Positions 9,524-21,441 of a DNA stretch of 64,000 nucleotides are shown here, piece by piece. A program made the translations under genes and the position numbers. The DNA is from Ophiobolus disseminans (lineage: Eukaryota > Ascomycota > Dothideomycetes > Pleosporales > Phaeosphaeriaceae): positions 759,780 to 823,779 of the forward strand of contig MU006235.1 in assembly GCA_010093685.1 (NCBI GenBank), written 5' to 3'. Below the pieces are notes generated by a model. That model made no database searches. It was not told the origin of the DNA and saw only the letters and a list, made by a program, of their open reading frames with translations. Positions within the stretch are counted from its first letter, which is position 1. Each line of letters opens with the position of its first letter.

Positions 9524-12500
9524 TTACATCCAGAACATGACCTCCCCGACTTCCTCAGTCCAAGGATTGCCCTTCTTCTCACCGTCATCCTTGTACCGGT
9601 AGAACTCCTCTTTTTCCCACTACATAACCTGACTCTTCATTTTCTCAGCGATAGCATTCCTATGCTGATCCCTCATGTTAAGCTTCGCCTCGCTCTTTTC
9701 CGGCCTCTTCTCCTTCTTCGCCCCAGCCTTCTGCTTGTCCTTGAAATTCGGGAACTGCTTTTTGCGAATACCATCGTATGCCTGTTCGAGAGCCCTCTCA
9801 TGGTCGTGAAATTGCTTGCGGTAGTGCTCGGAGCCCGTGAAGAGGTCGCGGAGATAGCAGCGGCCGCGCTCGCAGAGGCGGTCGGCGTAGTAGGCTGGCG
9901 CGGCGTAGGATACGCCAATGGTGGCGCGCACGTATTTATAGCAAAGCGCTTAGGTGAGCTTGACTAGCTGTCTTTCGCTGAGGCCGATCTCGTGCTGCAG
10001 GAAGAAGTAGTGTGTTGGCTTGACGGTTCCCTTGAGGCCGCTGTGCGCCTGAAGATAGTAGTCGTAGAAGTAGGGGGAGTTGACAAGCTGTTCGACAACG
10101 AGGCCGGGTTTAGTGTTCTGGTTGTCTTGTCCAGGATCGTGTTGGCTTGGGTTTGTCCCAAAGAAGCGTGTATGATGGCGCTTGGCGACAACAACGGCGG
10201 TGATCTTGATGTCGTTCTTGAGCCTCTCGGCCTGTCCAAGTGACTTGCCAAACATTTTAGCGACTTGCTTTAGAGCTTCACGGATCATGGGGATTTCCTC
10301 GTTCTTCACCTTACCGTACTGTCCCTCATCGACACCATCTCTGTAATAGAGAATCTGAGTTGGTAAAGCGTTCTTGTGGCCAGTGGCCCAGTCGTGAATA
10401 CGCTCGGCGACCATAGATTCAAATTCCTGGATAATCTCCTTCTTACATTGCTGTAGGCGCATGGATCCCAAGAACTTCTTGGACCCATGCTAAACTGAGC
10501 CGGCCACGGAAGCAATTGACGGACAGTGACGAATGGATCCAGGGCTAGGGTGAGTGACATCTGCGCCGAGGACAAGGATGTCCCTCATCTCTTGGCTAGC
10601 TGGTTTATGCATTACTTGTGGCGGATCTCCCGAAGATCTGACTGTAGCGTCGTGGTTGTGGCCGCCGAACTTCAGGTTGACCTTCATCATGACGTTACCC
10701 ATGTACGCTGGAAGACCTTTCTCGCTGAAAGAATTGGACTTTGTGTTCGCGTCCACAGTCAGACAAAGTGATTGCAACCCGTACCTCCGATCGGTCAGAG
10801 ATTTGAAGGCGCTATAGATGTGCCGATCTTTGCCCTGTTGGATAAGGATGATGAGATTGGCTCCTCCATCCTTAGCAGCTTGGAGTTTCCCGTTCATCAT
10901 GTCCATGAGCTTCTGCCCTAAGTCAGGGTCGTTGTCCGGAGGCAAAGTAAGACGATCACCATGCTCGGGCGAGACCGCGAATGGTATGCCTAACTCATAT
11001 TGCTTGACCATCGTTCTGAACTGGGTTTCGTACGCCGCAATTGGAGTTCCTCCCGCATTCTTGATACCAGAGCAGACGACGACGTAATAATTGAGCCGAA
11101 AGCTGGTGCCCTTAGTTGCAAGGAAGTTTTTTTCGGCGGAGGTCCTATCTCACTTCCCCCGTATTGTTCAGATCGACTGTTTCCTGACCACGGTATTGCA
11201 CAATCGGGTATTGCAGCCATGTTGCAGGTATGGACCTTTGAGAACTGATTTCCAAGAACGGACATGCCGCAAATAGATTCTCTCGATTCTTGGGGAGAAA
11301 CTCGATGACTGATTCCTTGATGAAGTTATGTGTGTCTTGAACAGGTGGACCTGCAGCTCTGGTCGGTGTTCAAGTTGAGATAGTTTTTGGGCAAGGCTCG
11401 GACCACGCAAAGGAAATGAGTAGACGCCCGATTGAGGGCCGGATTCGCACCATTCAGTCATGGAGTGCCGATAAGCTTGCAAAGTTGTCGTTCAATCATG
11501 AAGATGATGGCAAGGTCCTGGTGACGGATTACCTGCTGAACAAGTACGGCCTCGACACCCAAGATCGGACACAGTTCGCAATCAACATTGGGACAGGATT
11601 AAATAAAGCTTGGTACGCGCCAGAACACCTTCGCATCCTGGAGAATCAGATCTACCGAAAGCCTGTGCCGGAAGTGCTGACCAAGGACATGGTGGACACT
11701 GCATACTTTCCAATGCCTTTGAAAGTGGAATCATCTTTGAGAAATTGTTCCACAGTTGTTGCACGGTAGAAAGCGCTGCACGCGGCGTTGACGTTGAGAA
11801 GGATTGCATCGCTACCAGGCTTGACACTGTAGAAGTAGCCTCTCATGAGCTGAAGGCAGCGGTCTGATCCGGATCCCAGGGTAATACGTGTATCTCCACG
11901 ATAGAATTTGTTCGAACCGATCTTGACAATATTCCCATGTACCGGGCTGTTGGTGAAACAATGGGACAGGATAATGTTGTATGCACGGACAAAGTTATCA
12001 ACATTCAGATCCTTCTCCTGGGCTTGGGCTCTTGTAAAACCGCGGAACTTGTCCCATTCCAAGTAGCGTACAAGCTTCAACTTCATGGAGATCGATTTAC
12101 CTCCGAGTGGGATCGTTCCCATGGTCCATGCAGCACCAGGTTGTGCGGTAGGCTTGAAATTTTCAGTCGGCGTAAACACTGAAGCGAGATCTTTCTTAGC
12201 TTGCTCCAAGTGCTGCAGATTGCTGCTCGGAAGTTCGGTGTGAAGATCTGTCCAAGCGATTACTGTAGACATGCCATTGGTAGCAAAGGAATTCTTCCTG
12301 GTCAGAAATGGTTCAAGTTCGCGAACAGTGGAAGCAAAGATAGCTCTGCTCTTCTTTTTGCTTGGTTGTCTCGTTTCATCTATGATCAGCTCGTACTCGA
12401 TGAAGCGTTTTGCTCGAGCGCCAATCTGAAAATGATTAGTGATTACTTGCTGCGGCACTTTTGCCAAAGGCATGTTCGCAGCCTTGCTCCTGACATGGTA

Positions 12501-12593
12501 TTCACGAGCGTACTCTCTCTCCACAGGTTCCGGCTGCTGTGCCAAAGTATCTGAATCCTGGATCAACCTAGCCATATTGAATTGATCAGCCAT
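9524..12593 (-). pseudogene. Argonaute (QDE-2-like) pseudogene, copy 1, with inverted PAZ segment
   Basis: Relic of an RNA-silencing Argonaute. On the minus strand, 12593-11704 encodes the N and linker-1 domains up to the start of PAZ (EQFLKDDSTFKGIGKYA). From 11340 down to 9524 it encodes linker 2, MID and PIWI, ending PWTEEVGEVMFWM. The missing PAZ body lies on the opposite strand at about 11343-11703. PIWI shows the first acidic site in GADVTHPSPGS and the second in LYYRDGVDEGQY; the third is Asp in AAPAYYADRL, where many Argonautes have His. In-frame stops lie at 11145-11147 (TAG in place of an expected Trp), 10490-10492 (TAG), 9950-9952 (TAA) and 9620-9622 (TAG). There is also a one-base shift in an A-run near 11123. 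The true N-terminus may lie further upstream. Confidence 0.85.
11343..11703 (+). other. inverted PAZ-encoding segment inside the Argonaute relic
   Basis: This interval reads on the plus strand as one open frame. It encodes the PAZ domain that is missing from the surrounding minus-strand Argonaute: ALVGVQVEIVFGQG, EGRIRTIQSWSADKLAKL, VTDYLLNKYGLDTQDR, KAWYAPEHLRILENQIYRKP, ending TKDMVDTA. The order and borders fit exactly between the flanking minus-strand pieces, so a block of about 360 bp appears flipped in place. Borders are good to perhaps 15 bp. GGTGGAC occurs at both ends (11344-11350 and 11691-11697), but as a direct repeat rather than an inverted one. Confidence 0.85.
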
Positions 12594-13747
12594 AATGAGC
12601 TGTGCTCTGTTCAGAGCCGGGTTGAAATGAAGAAGGTAAGAAGGCGATGCGGATAACACCTCAAGGTCGAAGTCACCTCTACTTATATACTACCTTTCTA
12701 CCTGGCAGCTTGCTCCTCGTCAGTTCGGCCTTAAGTTCTTGGTGCATGCTTGGGTGGTACAATCTCGATGACAATTGACTTGTGACGTTTCCGCATTGCT
12801 CAGTGTCGAGTCGACAATCGGTGAGATTAGTCAGCAGGGCGAAGAGAAACTCGAATGTTGGGCGCTTGATCGCATGGCACTCGCCGTGGAAACAACGGAA
12901 ACTTGATTGTCGAGTATGGCAAGCTGGAAATGATCTGAAACAAGCGCTCGGATTGGGAGGTCTCGTCGTGCTTGTGGCGACGTACTTGATCGTTTGTGGT
13001 GGAAGCAACTGCGATATAAGGCGAGAGGAAACGTACATGTCGAGTTGCAAGTCTTGATGATTGCAGAATGAAAGATTTGGTCGCAAGCGAAATGTTGATG
13101 TATGGGCGTAAACAAACCTGACACGATCTCCATATGACCATGCGCAAGCAATGCATCGAGGCTGGTCGCTGAAAATTGGGTTTGTGCTTGTAGGAAACGT
13201 CGAGTCGCAAGCCTGAGAAGATAGGGTGACTCAGGATAAAGATTGTTTGGTGCTTGACAATACTTGATGACGAGGTAACAAGCAAGACTTGCCGGAGGGT
13301 GATGGTCGGATCGAGGTCGGAAACTGCGCTCATGGTGTAGAAGCTTTCGTGACACGCGACTGGAAGAACGTTGTTCTAGGACGATAGACAGTTGAGGCGT
13401 GCCTCGTAAGATCATGAAGAGTCGGTCGGTCGGATTCTATAATTTTTGTCAGTCACTAGAAAGGCACACTTGATGTAAACATTGTGAACAGAAGTCGATT
13501 TAACGACACTAAGACATTCAGACAGAAAGTAGCAACGCATCGCAGTACTTAAAGGCAGAATAATACAACTGAGGCAAAACAAAAATGACTAGTCATCGCG
13601 GACAAAATAGCAACGCAGTAAAGCAAATAAATGTGAAAAGAAAGGCAAAAACAGAAGCAAGAAAACAAAGGAGATAAGGAAACGACCAATCTGAACCATC
13701 CTCCACCATCTCACCTCACCTCATCATCAATTCCTGCCGACCCATGC
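12594..13747. other. no gene supported between the Argonaute relics
   Basis: This region is 5' of relic 1 and 3' of relic 2. Overlapping minus-strand frames reach 194 codons (12831-13415) but have no family motif and compete with each other. It may contain the lost promoter or first exon of copy 1. Its left-hand part near 13480-13740 is A-rich like the 3' flank of copy 1. Confidence 0.5.
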
Positions 13748-15040
13748 TCACATCCAGAACATGCAGTTATCCAATTGTGGATTCCACGGATTCTCGCGAT
13801 GCGGATACTTCGTCGAGCTGAACCCCCTATTCCACTCCTGCTTATCCCACTCCATAACCTGCACGTCAATCTGCTGTTCGACCTTCTTCTGCACGTCCCT
13901 CTCGATACTAGCGCGTGCGAACCGCTTCTCTTTCCGAGGCCTATCACGGTGTCCGGGGCGCTGTATGATTGGATGGGCATCTAGATCCGCCTGCCTGTCT
14001 TGCGTGACTTTCAAGTTCACAGTAATCTTGAGTTTGGTGTATTTTTTGGAAAAGTGCAGAGCGCCGATCGAGATTGGAGAAATCGCGCAGGTAGACGCGG
14101 CCACGTTCGCAGAGGCGATCGGCGTAGTAGGCGGGCGCGGCGTAGGACACGCTGGTTGTGGAATGGACGTATGTGTAGCAGAGCTTCATGGTCTGTGTAG
14201 TTGATTGAGTGTCAGTCTGTGTGTGAGCATCTCTAGAGATAGAGATAACTTACGAAGTTGTGCAAGCTAATTGCTGTCATTTCCATCTCGTTCTTCAGGA
14301 CCATGTAGTAAGCGGGCTTCACTGTACCCTACACTGCATGATGTGACTGCAGATAGAAGTCAAAAAGCCAATTGGAGGTGACACCGCAGTCGACTAGAGT
14401 GCCTGCCCTACAGTTTCCGGTGCTGTCCCTGCCATCATCCATTGGAAAGAAGCGGGTGTCGTGGCGCTTGATGCACAGCAAAGCCGTGAGCTTGAAGCTG
14501 GGCCATTGCGGGGGCGTTTTTAATTCAGCGGCAACCTCCTGGAACGCGTCTTTGATACCTTCGAGCTCTATATCACACACAGCTTCGTATTGACTCCTAC
14601 CCACACCGTCGCGGTAGTAGACGATGTTCGTGGGAAGCTCACGCAAATGTTTCTCAGTGTTGCTCTCGGCCCACCATGCAAGAATGCGTTCTTTAACCAT
14701 AGGCTTGATGTCCTGGATAGTCTGCAAAGGATTCAGCATGTGCAGTGGTAGTGTTTTCGGACAATTCAGTATACCTCTTCTTTACTGGCATTCTGGAGCT
14801 GCATAGAGCCCAGAAATCTGCCGCCGAGTTCACCTTTATGAGAGTTCGCAGATCCGACGACAGCTGCAATAGAGGGACACCCCGATACTGATCCAGGCCC
14901 CGGATATATGACGTCTCTATTCGCAATGTTAGTATTGAACGTAACTTGACGATGGTGAAACTTACGCTCCAAAAACAAGCGCGTTGCGAAAAATAGCGTC
15001 CAGAGAGCCCTCTAGCAGGTGTGTTGATGAGGCGGTTGTT
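13748..15040 (-). pseudogene. Argonaute (QDE-2-like) pseudogene, copy 2, PIWI fragment only
   Basis: This is a 5'-truncated Argonaute relic. The piece RNALVFGA is joined across a good intron (GTAAGT...GAATAG, about 14930-14975) to DVIYPGPGSVSGCPSIAAVV, then FLGSMQLQNASKEE. The second acidic site is in NIVYYRDGVGRSQY, and RHDTRFFPMDDGR follows. A second intron (GTAAGT...ACACAG, about 14193-14253) leads to KLCYTYVHSTTSVSYAAP, AYYADRLCERGRVYLRDF and the end NPWNPQLDNCMFWM. The third catalytic position is again Asp. Breaks include a stop after the KEE segment, one at about 14338, and a frameshift near 14050. Nothing of the N, PAZ or MID domains is present beyond about 15040. It is clearly related to copy 1 but not near-identical, so the duplication is old. 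Confidence 0.82.
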
Positions 15041-15668
15041 GGTTATGCAAAGATGAACGAGAATGTAGCAGAGGGTGGAGTGAGGTGGACTGGCCAGAGG
15101 CTCTCCTCAGCGCTACCGATACCCTTCCATCGCACGCAGCATCCCCTGCATATACTCATTCTCCCCATGTTTGTGCCTGCACCACACGACACACGAGATC
15201 ACTCCCGAGCACTTGCGCCACCATCATGTGTATCCTAGAAACACACGCGAAAGTCACGATCCCGCCGCAAAAGGCGGTCATGCCTGATTGCTGCCATCGT
15301 CGCTAGTCATCGGGTGGAGTATCGGTCAGTGATTGTTTGCGGAGGTCAGCGGGAAGAAACCGCGTGATTGCGTGGCAAGCAGAGTGCGGGTGATGTTGGT
15401 ACTGCATGGAGTGAACGGAGTGAAGTGAACGGAGTGAAGTGAGTGGCAGACTGTAAAAACGAGACTGATTTGAACGGAGTGTGGGAGACCGATGGCGCTG
15501 TGTCTTTTACAAAATTGGAAGCTACGCTACCGCTAGCGCAAGATCAGACGGAAGCAACAGATCCCATGTACCTCAGCTCCACCCATCTCGAAACCATCCA
15601 GTCACAACACATGCACAAAACATCGATAACCAAGACTCATTGCTTCAAACCAACCACACTACCGATAA
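15041..15668. other. no gene; intergenic with a short tandem repeat
   Basis: No supported coding region. It holds a 14-nt direct repeat at 15411-15446 and the 3' flank of SPB1. Confidence 0.5.
15411..15446. repeat. 14-nt tandem repeat (two full units plus part)
   Basis: The unit gtgaacggagtgaa occurs twice in tandem (15411-15424, 15425-15438), followed by a partial unit. A fragment, tgaacggagtg, recurs near 15472. This is a simple local duplication with no function apparent. Confidence 0.8.
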
Positions 15669-18274
15669 CTACTTCCTCTTCTTAGCCGCCCTCTTCTCGC
15701 CCCTAACATCCTTCTTCAATCGTGCATCCACCATCTTATACTTGCCCTTAGTACCCTTCGGCCTAGACTTAATACCCTTATTGCCACCCCTCGCCACAAC
15801 AACATTGACCTTCTGTTTCGGCTTCTTCTTTGCGGCTCTGGACATGAGTCTTGCAATGCTTTGCGCCTTCTCCTTCTCCGTCATGCCCTCCTCGTCCGCC
15901 AAGAGCGCGGACTTCTTCTTCAACTTCTCGAGGCGCTGAGCGGCCTTGAACTTCTTGCGGGCCTGGGCTTCGCGGACCTTCTTTATGGGTCGAGCGTTCA
16001 GGGCACGGAGCTTTTCTTTGATGGCGGAGGCGGCGGCCGCGGTGACGGGGCGTTGCATTTTGGAGTGGCGATCTTCGTCGTCGAGGAACCAGTCCGGTAG
16101 ACCGTCGACGTCGCGGAGGGAGTAGCGGTTGAAGGAGTCGTCGAGGAGGTCGTGTTTGGTTTTCTTACCGGTTGCCATTTGGTGGGCGAGGGTCATGGCT
16201 TCGGCGGTGATGATGTCAATGTCGGGCTTGCCGTTCTTCATGGGCATGTCATCTTGTTCCCACTGCGTTTCGTCACGCTTGACTTCTTCAATTTTGTCTT
16301 CGTCGTCTGAGGAGTCGGAATCGGCGGCGTTCTGAGGTGGTGCAGGCTTTTTGGCTGGCCGAGTGGGAAGTGCAGTCTCTGCTTTGACTGGGATTTCCTC
16401 GGCATCCATGTCGACATCACCGTCAACGTCGATACCACTATCATCGTCTTCTTCCAGATCGTCCAGCCCATCAATGCCCTTAAAGATGTCTTGGTCGAAA
16501 AATCGTTCTGCCCGTTTCGTAAGAGCTCGTTTTGTTCCGTCTTCGTTGACCAGGTCGGTGATCAGCCCCTTCGGACCCTCGTCGTCATCATCGCTCCAAT
16601 CGCTGTCCTCGTCCTGTACTAGCTCCTCGTCACTGCTCTCTGCTTTCTCGTTGTCCGAGAAACCTTGCCACTCTCCATCGCCACCCTCCTGCTTTGCTCG
16701 CTTTGCACGATACTTGGCATCTCGCGCTGACCTCTGCTCGACATACTCGCCATACATATCGTCGAGGTCGCGCTCGAGGTGATCCCCCTCATCGTCCGTC
16801 TCTTGCTCTTCTTCACTGGACTCATCTTGCTTCTCGCGCTCGACGATGGTTGCCATCTTGCCCTTAGCGATTCTTCCTAGTGCGCCGGCCTTGTCAACAG
16901 CCTTGAGCGCGAACATGGAATCCTTGCCTTGTGGCCCAGCCTGCTCAAGACCGATCTCGTATGGCGTTGTCATGTTCATCTGCATGCGTACAATCTCTTT
17001 CTGCTTCCGCTCGTTTTCAATTCGGCGCTGCTTTCTCTTCGTCTTTGAGTCCTTCTCCTTCATTTTCTCCAACTCTTCCTGGAGCTTCATCTCGTCGTCC
17101 ATGTCCTCGATCTCAGCAACCTCGACGGCCTCCTCTGCCTCTTTCGCCTTGGCTTCCTCTCCCTCCTTCTTCTTCGATGAGAAGCCAAAGATTTCTCGCA
17201 CTTTCAGCCGCCATCGGAGAAGGCGTTTAAAGTCGGCTCGCCCCAGGACCTTCAAGTCAGCGCAGCAGTCTCTGACTTCCTTTGTTGTTTCCGGCAGTTT
17301 GTCGATAGTGGCAATGGCGACATCACCATTAGCTGGCTGCTCAAAGCTGAGCTTGTTCAAGCTACCGAGCATGGCGATGGGATCCGTGGTCTGGATGAAC
17401 TCCGAGACGGGCACTTCGTGGAACTGTGTCCAGTCGCCCTCCTCGTAACCACCACGCTTTCGCTTCTTCTTTTCTGGGTTGAAGACCTTGGCCTCGTTGT
17501 TGGGAGTCGGTTCGGCGAGCTCGGCAAAGACGCTGCGTGCGTCCAAAAATTTGGGGTCGAGGTTCTTGGGTGCTTTGTAGCCGCGGCAGACAACGAAGAT
17601 TTCGGCGGAGACGTTTCGACTCGAGGGTGGCTTGGTGGCTTCGACCTTTGTGAAGAGTTGATTGAACACCCAAAGGAGCGAGTTGTAGTCTTTGGAGCGG
17701 AAAATCTTGGTGACAAACGTTCCTCCTTCGACTAGGAATTCCGTGGCGAGTTTCATAGATTGTAGCACGAGCTCAGCCTGGGTGAAGGCGTCCTGCACCC
17801 ACGCGGTTCCGACGTTGGGCGCACCATCGTGAAGTACCGTGTCCGCTTTCAAGTGCTTGAGATGCTGGCGCAGGGTCGCTCGGCACTTGTCGGTGGTGAT
17901 GTCGCTCTGGAAGGTGATGCATCGCGGGATGGGCTTGATTGGGGCAAGGTCGACACCTACGATGAGGGAATGCGCGGGCATAACCTGTGATGAATCAGCA
18001 TGGCTGGTGTGAATGTTCCCCAGAACCACACACCTCGGAAGCGACCTGACACCATGATCCGGGTGCGGCGCAAAGATCTATCAAGACCTTGCTCTTCTCC
18101 AAGAAGTTGTACTTTTTGTTCAACTGGATCAACTTGAAGGCGGCACGAGCGCGATAGCCCTTCTCCTTGGCGAGCTTGTACCACTTGTCGAGACGACCTT
18201 TACCGTGCTGCAGGCTGTTAGTAGGGCGGAATTGTATGCTCCAGTGTTGTGCGCACCTTCTTCTGGATCGCCAT
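15669..18274 (-). CDS. SPB1: 27S pre-rRNA 2'-O-methyltransferase SPB1
   Basis: FtsJ-type AdoMet methyltransferase of the nucleolus that modifies the A-loop of 27S pre-rRNA during 60S ribosome assembly. Exons 18274-18257, 18207-18034 and 17984-15669 give about 835 aa, the family length. The first exon encodes only MAIQKK. The methyltransferase core lies at about residues 7-210: GKGRLDKWYKLAKEKGYRAR, the SAM loop DLCAAPGSWCQVASEV (spanning the second intron), HDGAPNVGTAW and GGTFVTKIFRSKDY. Acidic, coiled-coil and Lys-rich stretches follow, and then the Spb1 C-terminal domain with its basic tail (RGEKRAAKKRK). It is divergent from the hydrolase gene at 18417 with only 142 bp between start codons, so the two probably share a promoter. 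Confidence 0.96.
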
Positions 18275-18416
18275 TTTGCGGGTTGGCGTTGGGCAAGTTG
18301 CGCAAAAAGTTGGCGAACAATAATTTGCGGCTAGCTTATCGATTGACGGCGGGCGGTGGCAGAATCACGCGTGGGCCTTCAAAGTCGCGCTAAGAGCACG
18401 GGACGGCATCCACGTC
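18275..18416. promoter_or_regulatory. 142-bp bidirectional promoter with an MCB-like ACGCGT
   Basis: Lies between the divergent start codons of SPB1 and the hydrolase. It contains one ACGCGT at 18367-18372, the core of an MCB/MBF site. Whether this is functional is inference. Confidence 0.45.
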
Positions 18417-21400
18417 ATGGCGAACAAGCAGGCCAGCCCGTCTGCCTCGGGACTCAAGGTACGCACGCCGACTGCACATCTGCACATGCCCTGCACATGC
18501 TGATACACCCAAAAGAGGCCCTTTCGCCTGCTCAACTCCTTCTCCCTCCCCGCCCGAATGAACCCACGCAAGAAGTCCAAGCCAAACAACCAGGCGCCCG
18601 CCGACGGCATCAGCACAGGCCCGGACGCTGCACCTGATGCCGGCGCAAGCACTACCACCACGCCCAGCGACAGCAGGACGCTGCCGAACGCGCCCTCGAA
18701 TGTGTCGCTAGCCGAGTCCACGGCATCGTCAAATGGCGCGACAACGCCCTCCACGGCCGGCATGCAGACACCAAAGGGCAAGAAATGGCTAAGTGGTTCG
18801 GGGAGCTGGAGGTCAAAGGCGCCTGCCGTGGCCCAGATAGCGAAGGAGAGCATCGGCGTCAGTGGAGGCGCGACGGGCGAGCTGCCTGGGGAAGAGGCGA
18901 AGAAGCCCAAGGACGACTCGCCCACCAAGTTCCTTACCAAGCGCAAGTCAAGCAAAGGGGATGCGCTGCCGACGTCGATAACAAAGGTCAACGTCTCGTC
19001 CGACGGCCTCACAGAAGACATCAAGGACCCCAAGCCTGCCGAAGCTGCGAAAGACGAGGCCGAGCCGCCAATTCTGAGCGTCGACGAGCCTCCATTACCA
19101 CCACAACCCACAATGCCTGCATCCGAGCAAGCTGCGAACACTTGGGGCTGGCGGAGTTGGTGGTCAAGGCCGGATGGATACTCAGAAACAGGCAAGGCTC
19201 GGAGTGACGTGCAGGGGAGCATCGAAGAGGCGCAAACCACGCCATTGCCAGGCCCGACGCCGTCAGAGGAGCCCGATGCGAAGACCAAGGGCCTAGAGAT
19301 GGCCGAGGCGGCAAAGGTGGACGGTCAAGCACAGGACGCGGTCGCGAAGGATGCGCTGGTCGAAGAAGCAGCAACTGGGAGTGTTGAGGCCAAGGACACG
19401 CCAAATGCGAAAGAGGCGGCCCAGACGAGGAACACGTCCGGCTCATCGTGGTTTTGGCGGTGGAGTAGCGCACAAAATGCGCAAGCCAATCCACCTGAAC
19501 CACCTCCGAGCGAAGAAACACGTGCGCCCAAGCTACACGAAGCGGCTGCACCACCAGAATCGCAGCCTCCCAACGCACAAGAAGCGCAACCCCCTACAGC
19601 ACCAGAAACAAATCTCTCGCAAGAGACAGCGACGCTCACAACGGCCGAGGGCGCCACCGAGACTGCGTCCACTGTCAGAAATACATCGTCGAAGCCGTCT
19701 GCTTGGGCCTTTTGGTACCGGGGCAAGCCAGAGGCGGAGAATGCGTCGGGTGGTGGGGAACCACAGAAGCATGTTGGTCAAGTGGCGGTATACAACACAC
19801 CTTCACAGTCACATCCAGAGGCAGCTCAGTTCAACGAGCAGGAGCAGCCGAAAACAGAACCCAATGCTCCCAAGGAGCCACCACAGCACCCAAAGGCAGA
19901 GTCGCTCGCAAAGAAGTCGTTCCGCTCTCTGCGGGGCCGGTCGAAACCGACAAACAAGTCCAAGGACAGCCTCGTTGAGAGTCCTACCTCTAGCAAGACT
20001 GTCACGCCAGCAAAGACCTCACCCGTGCTAGAGCCCACACGACCTGAAACCGCGCCAGCAGCTCAGCCAGCACCAAAGCTATCCAAGATCAAGCAAGAGC
20101 CGCCAAATTTACTTCTGCCAGAGTTCAAGACCACGTATCGGTTAGTCCAACAACCAAACTTCTGGCAGCAGATACGCCAATACTTCCTTGGGGGCGAGGC
20201 TCCTATGCCGCACCTCCACATCAACCCAGCGCCTCCGCGGATAAAGAAGGCTGTCGCTATTGGCGTCCATGGCTTCTTTCCAGCCCCCATCATTCAGAAA
20301 GTGCTCGGTCAGCCAACAGGTACTTCGATACGGTTCGCCAATGCAGCAGCCGCAGCTATCCAGGACTGGACCGAAGCGCGTGGGTACTCTCCGGAGATTG
20401 AGCAGATTGCTTTGGAAGGCGAGGGCTTTATTGCCGAGCGCGTCAATACGCTATGGAAGCTTCTCCTCAACTGGATCGAACACATCAAGCAAGCCGACTT
20501 TATCCTCGTCGCATGCCACTCCCAAGGCGTGCCTGTAGCGATGATGCTTGTGGCGAAGCTCATACAGTTCGGCTGCGTAAATGCAACTCGCATCGGCATA
20601 TGCGCCATGGCAGGAGTCAACATGGGTCCCTTCATCGAATACAAGACGAAGTACTTCGGCCCCACAGCCGCCGAGCTCTTTGAGTTCAGCAACCCGAAGA
20701 GTCTAGTCAGTCAGATGTACCTCGCCGCCCTAGATGAAATCCTCCGCTTCGGCGTCCGCATCTTCTACGTCGGCAGCATCGACGACCAACTCGTCTCCCT
20801 CGAGGTCCGTAAACACCATCCCCCTCCCCTGCAAATCACCATACTAACACTCCCAGTCCTCCACCTTCTCCACCCTCTCCCACCCCTACATCTACCGCGC
20901 CGTCTTCGTCGACGGCCGTATCCACGCCCCAGACTTCCTCATCCACCTCGTCGGCTTCGCCCTCAAACTGCGCAACCTCGGCCTGCCCGACCACGGCCTC
21001 ATCCGCGAACTCAGCCCCGCCCTCGCAGGCAGCCTCTACGGCGGCGAGGGCCACTCCCGCGTCTACGAAGACCCCGCCGTGTACGCCCTCGCAGTCCAAC
21101 ACGCGCTCGAAACTACATCCTTGCCCATCGCGCCTGTTGCGCGGCCCGGCACGGGCGGCAGCTTTAAAGGCATTCAGATCCCGATTATTGGCGAGAAGGC
21201 GGACGTGAAGGATTTGTATAAATTAAGGGTTAGGGATTATGAACCCAGTGCTACGACGACGAATCCGAATCCGTTTTTCCTCCCGTGGGCGATGCGTGGT
21301 TTGTTGGAGGAGGAGTTTGTCAAGAAGGAGCTGGGTACTGAGGTCGAGGAGTTGTTGGGGATGTTTGAGGAGTGGAGGCCTACGGGCAAGCAGTTGAAGG

Positions 21401-21441
21401 ATGTTAAGTTTCGGTTGGAGGGCGTGAGGAGTAAGCTTTGA
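18417..21441 (+). CDS. large alpha/beta-hydrolase-fold protein with disordered N-terminal half
   Basis: Exons 18417-18458, 18516-20804 and 20857-21441 give about 971 aa. The first exon encodes MANKQASPSASGLK, and both introns keep frame (GTACGC...AAAAG; GTCCGT...CCCAG). Residues 1 to about 540 are low-complexity, rich in Pro, Ala, Glu, Ser and Thr, with scattered Trp-containing repeats such as NTWGWRSWWSRPDG, SSWFWRWSSAQ and SAWAFWYRGKPEAE. From about 545 on, a folded domain begins LLLPEFKTTYRLV. It contains AIGVHGFFPAP, the nucleophile-elbow-like VACHSQGVPVAMM near residue 680, and YVGSIDDQLVSLE, which likely supplies the acid. The C-terminal part (SHPYIYRAVFVDGRIHAPDF) completes the fold. 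I do not know a name for this family; a lipase- or esterase-like activity is plausible. The WxW repeats in the disordered half are unusual and could bind membranes or a partner. Confidence 0.85.

Noticed and set aside
12831..13415. 194-codon minus-strand frame upstream of Argonaute relic 1
   Set aside because: No family motif, strong overlap with another frame of similar length, and composition like a shadow frame.
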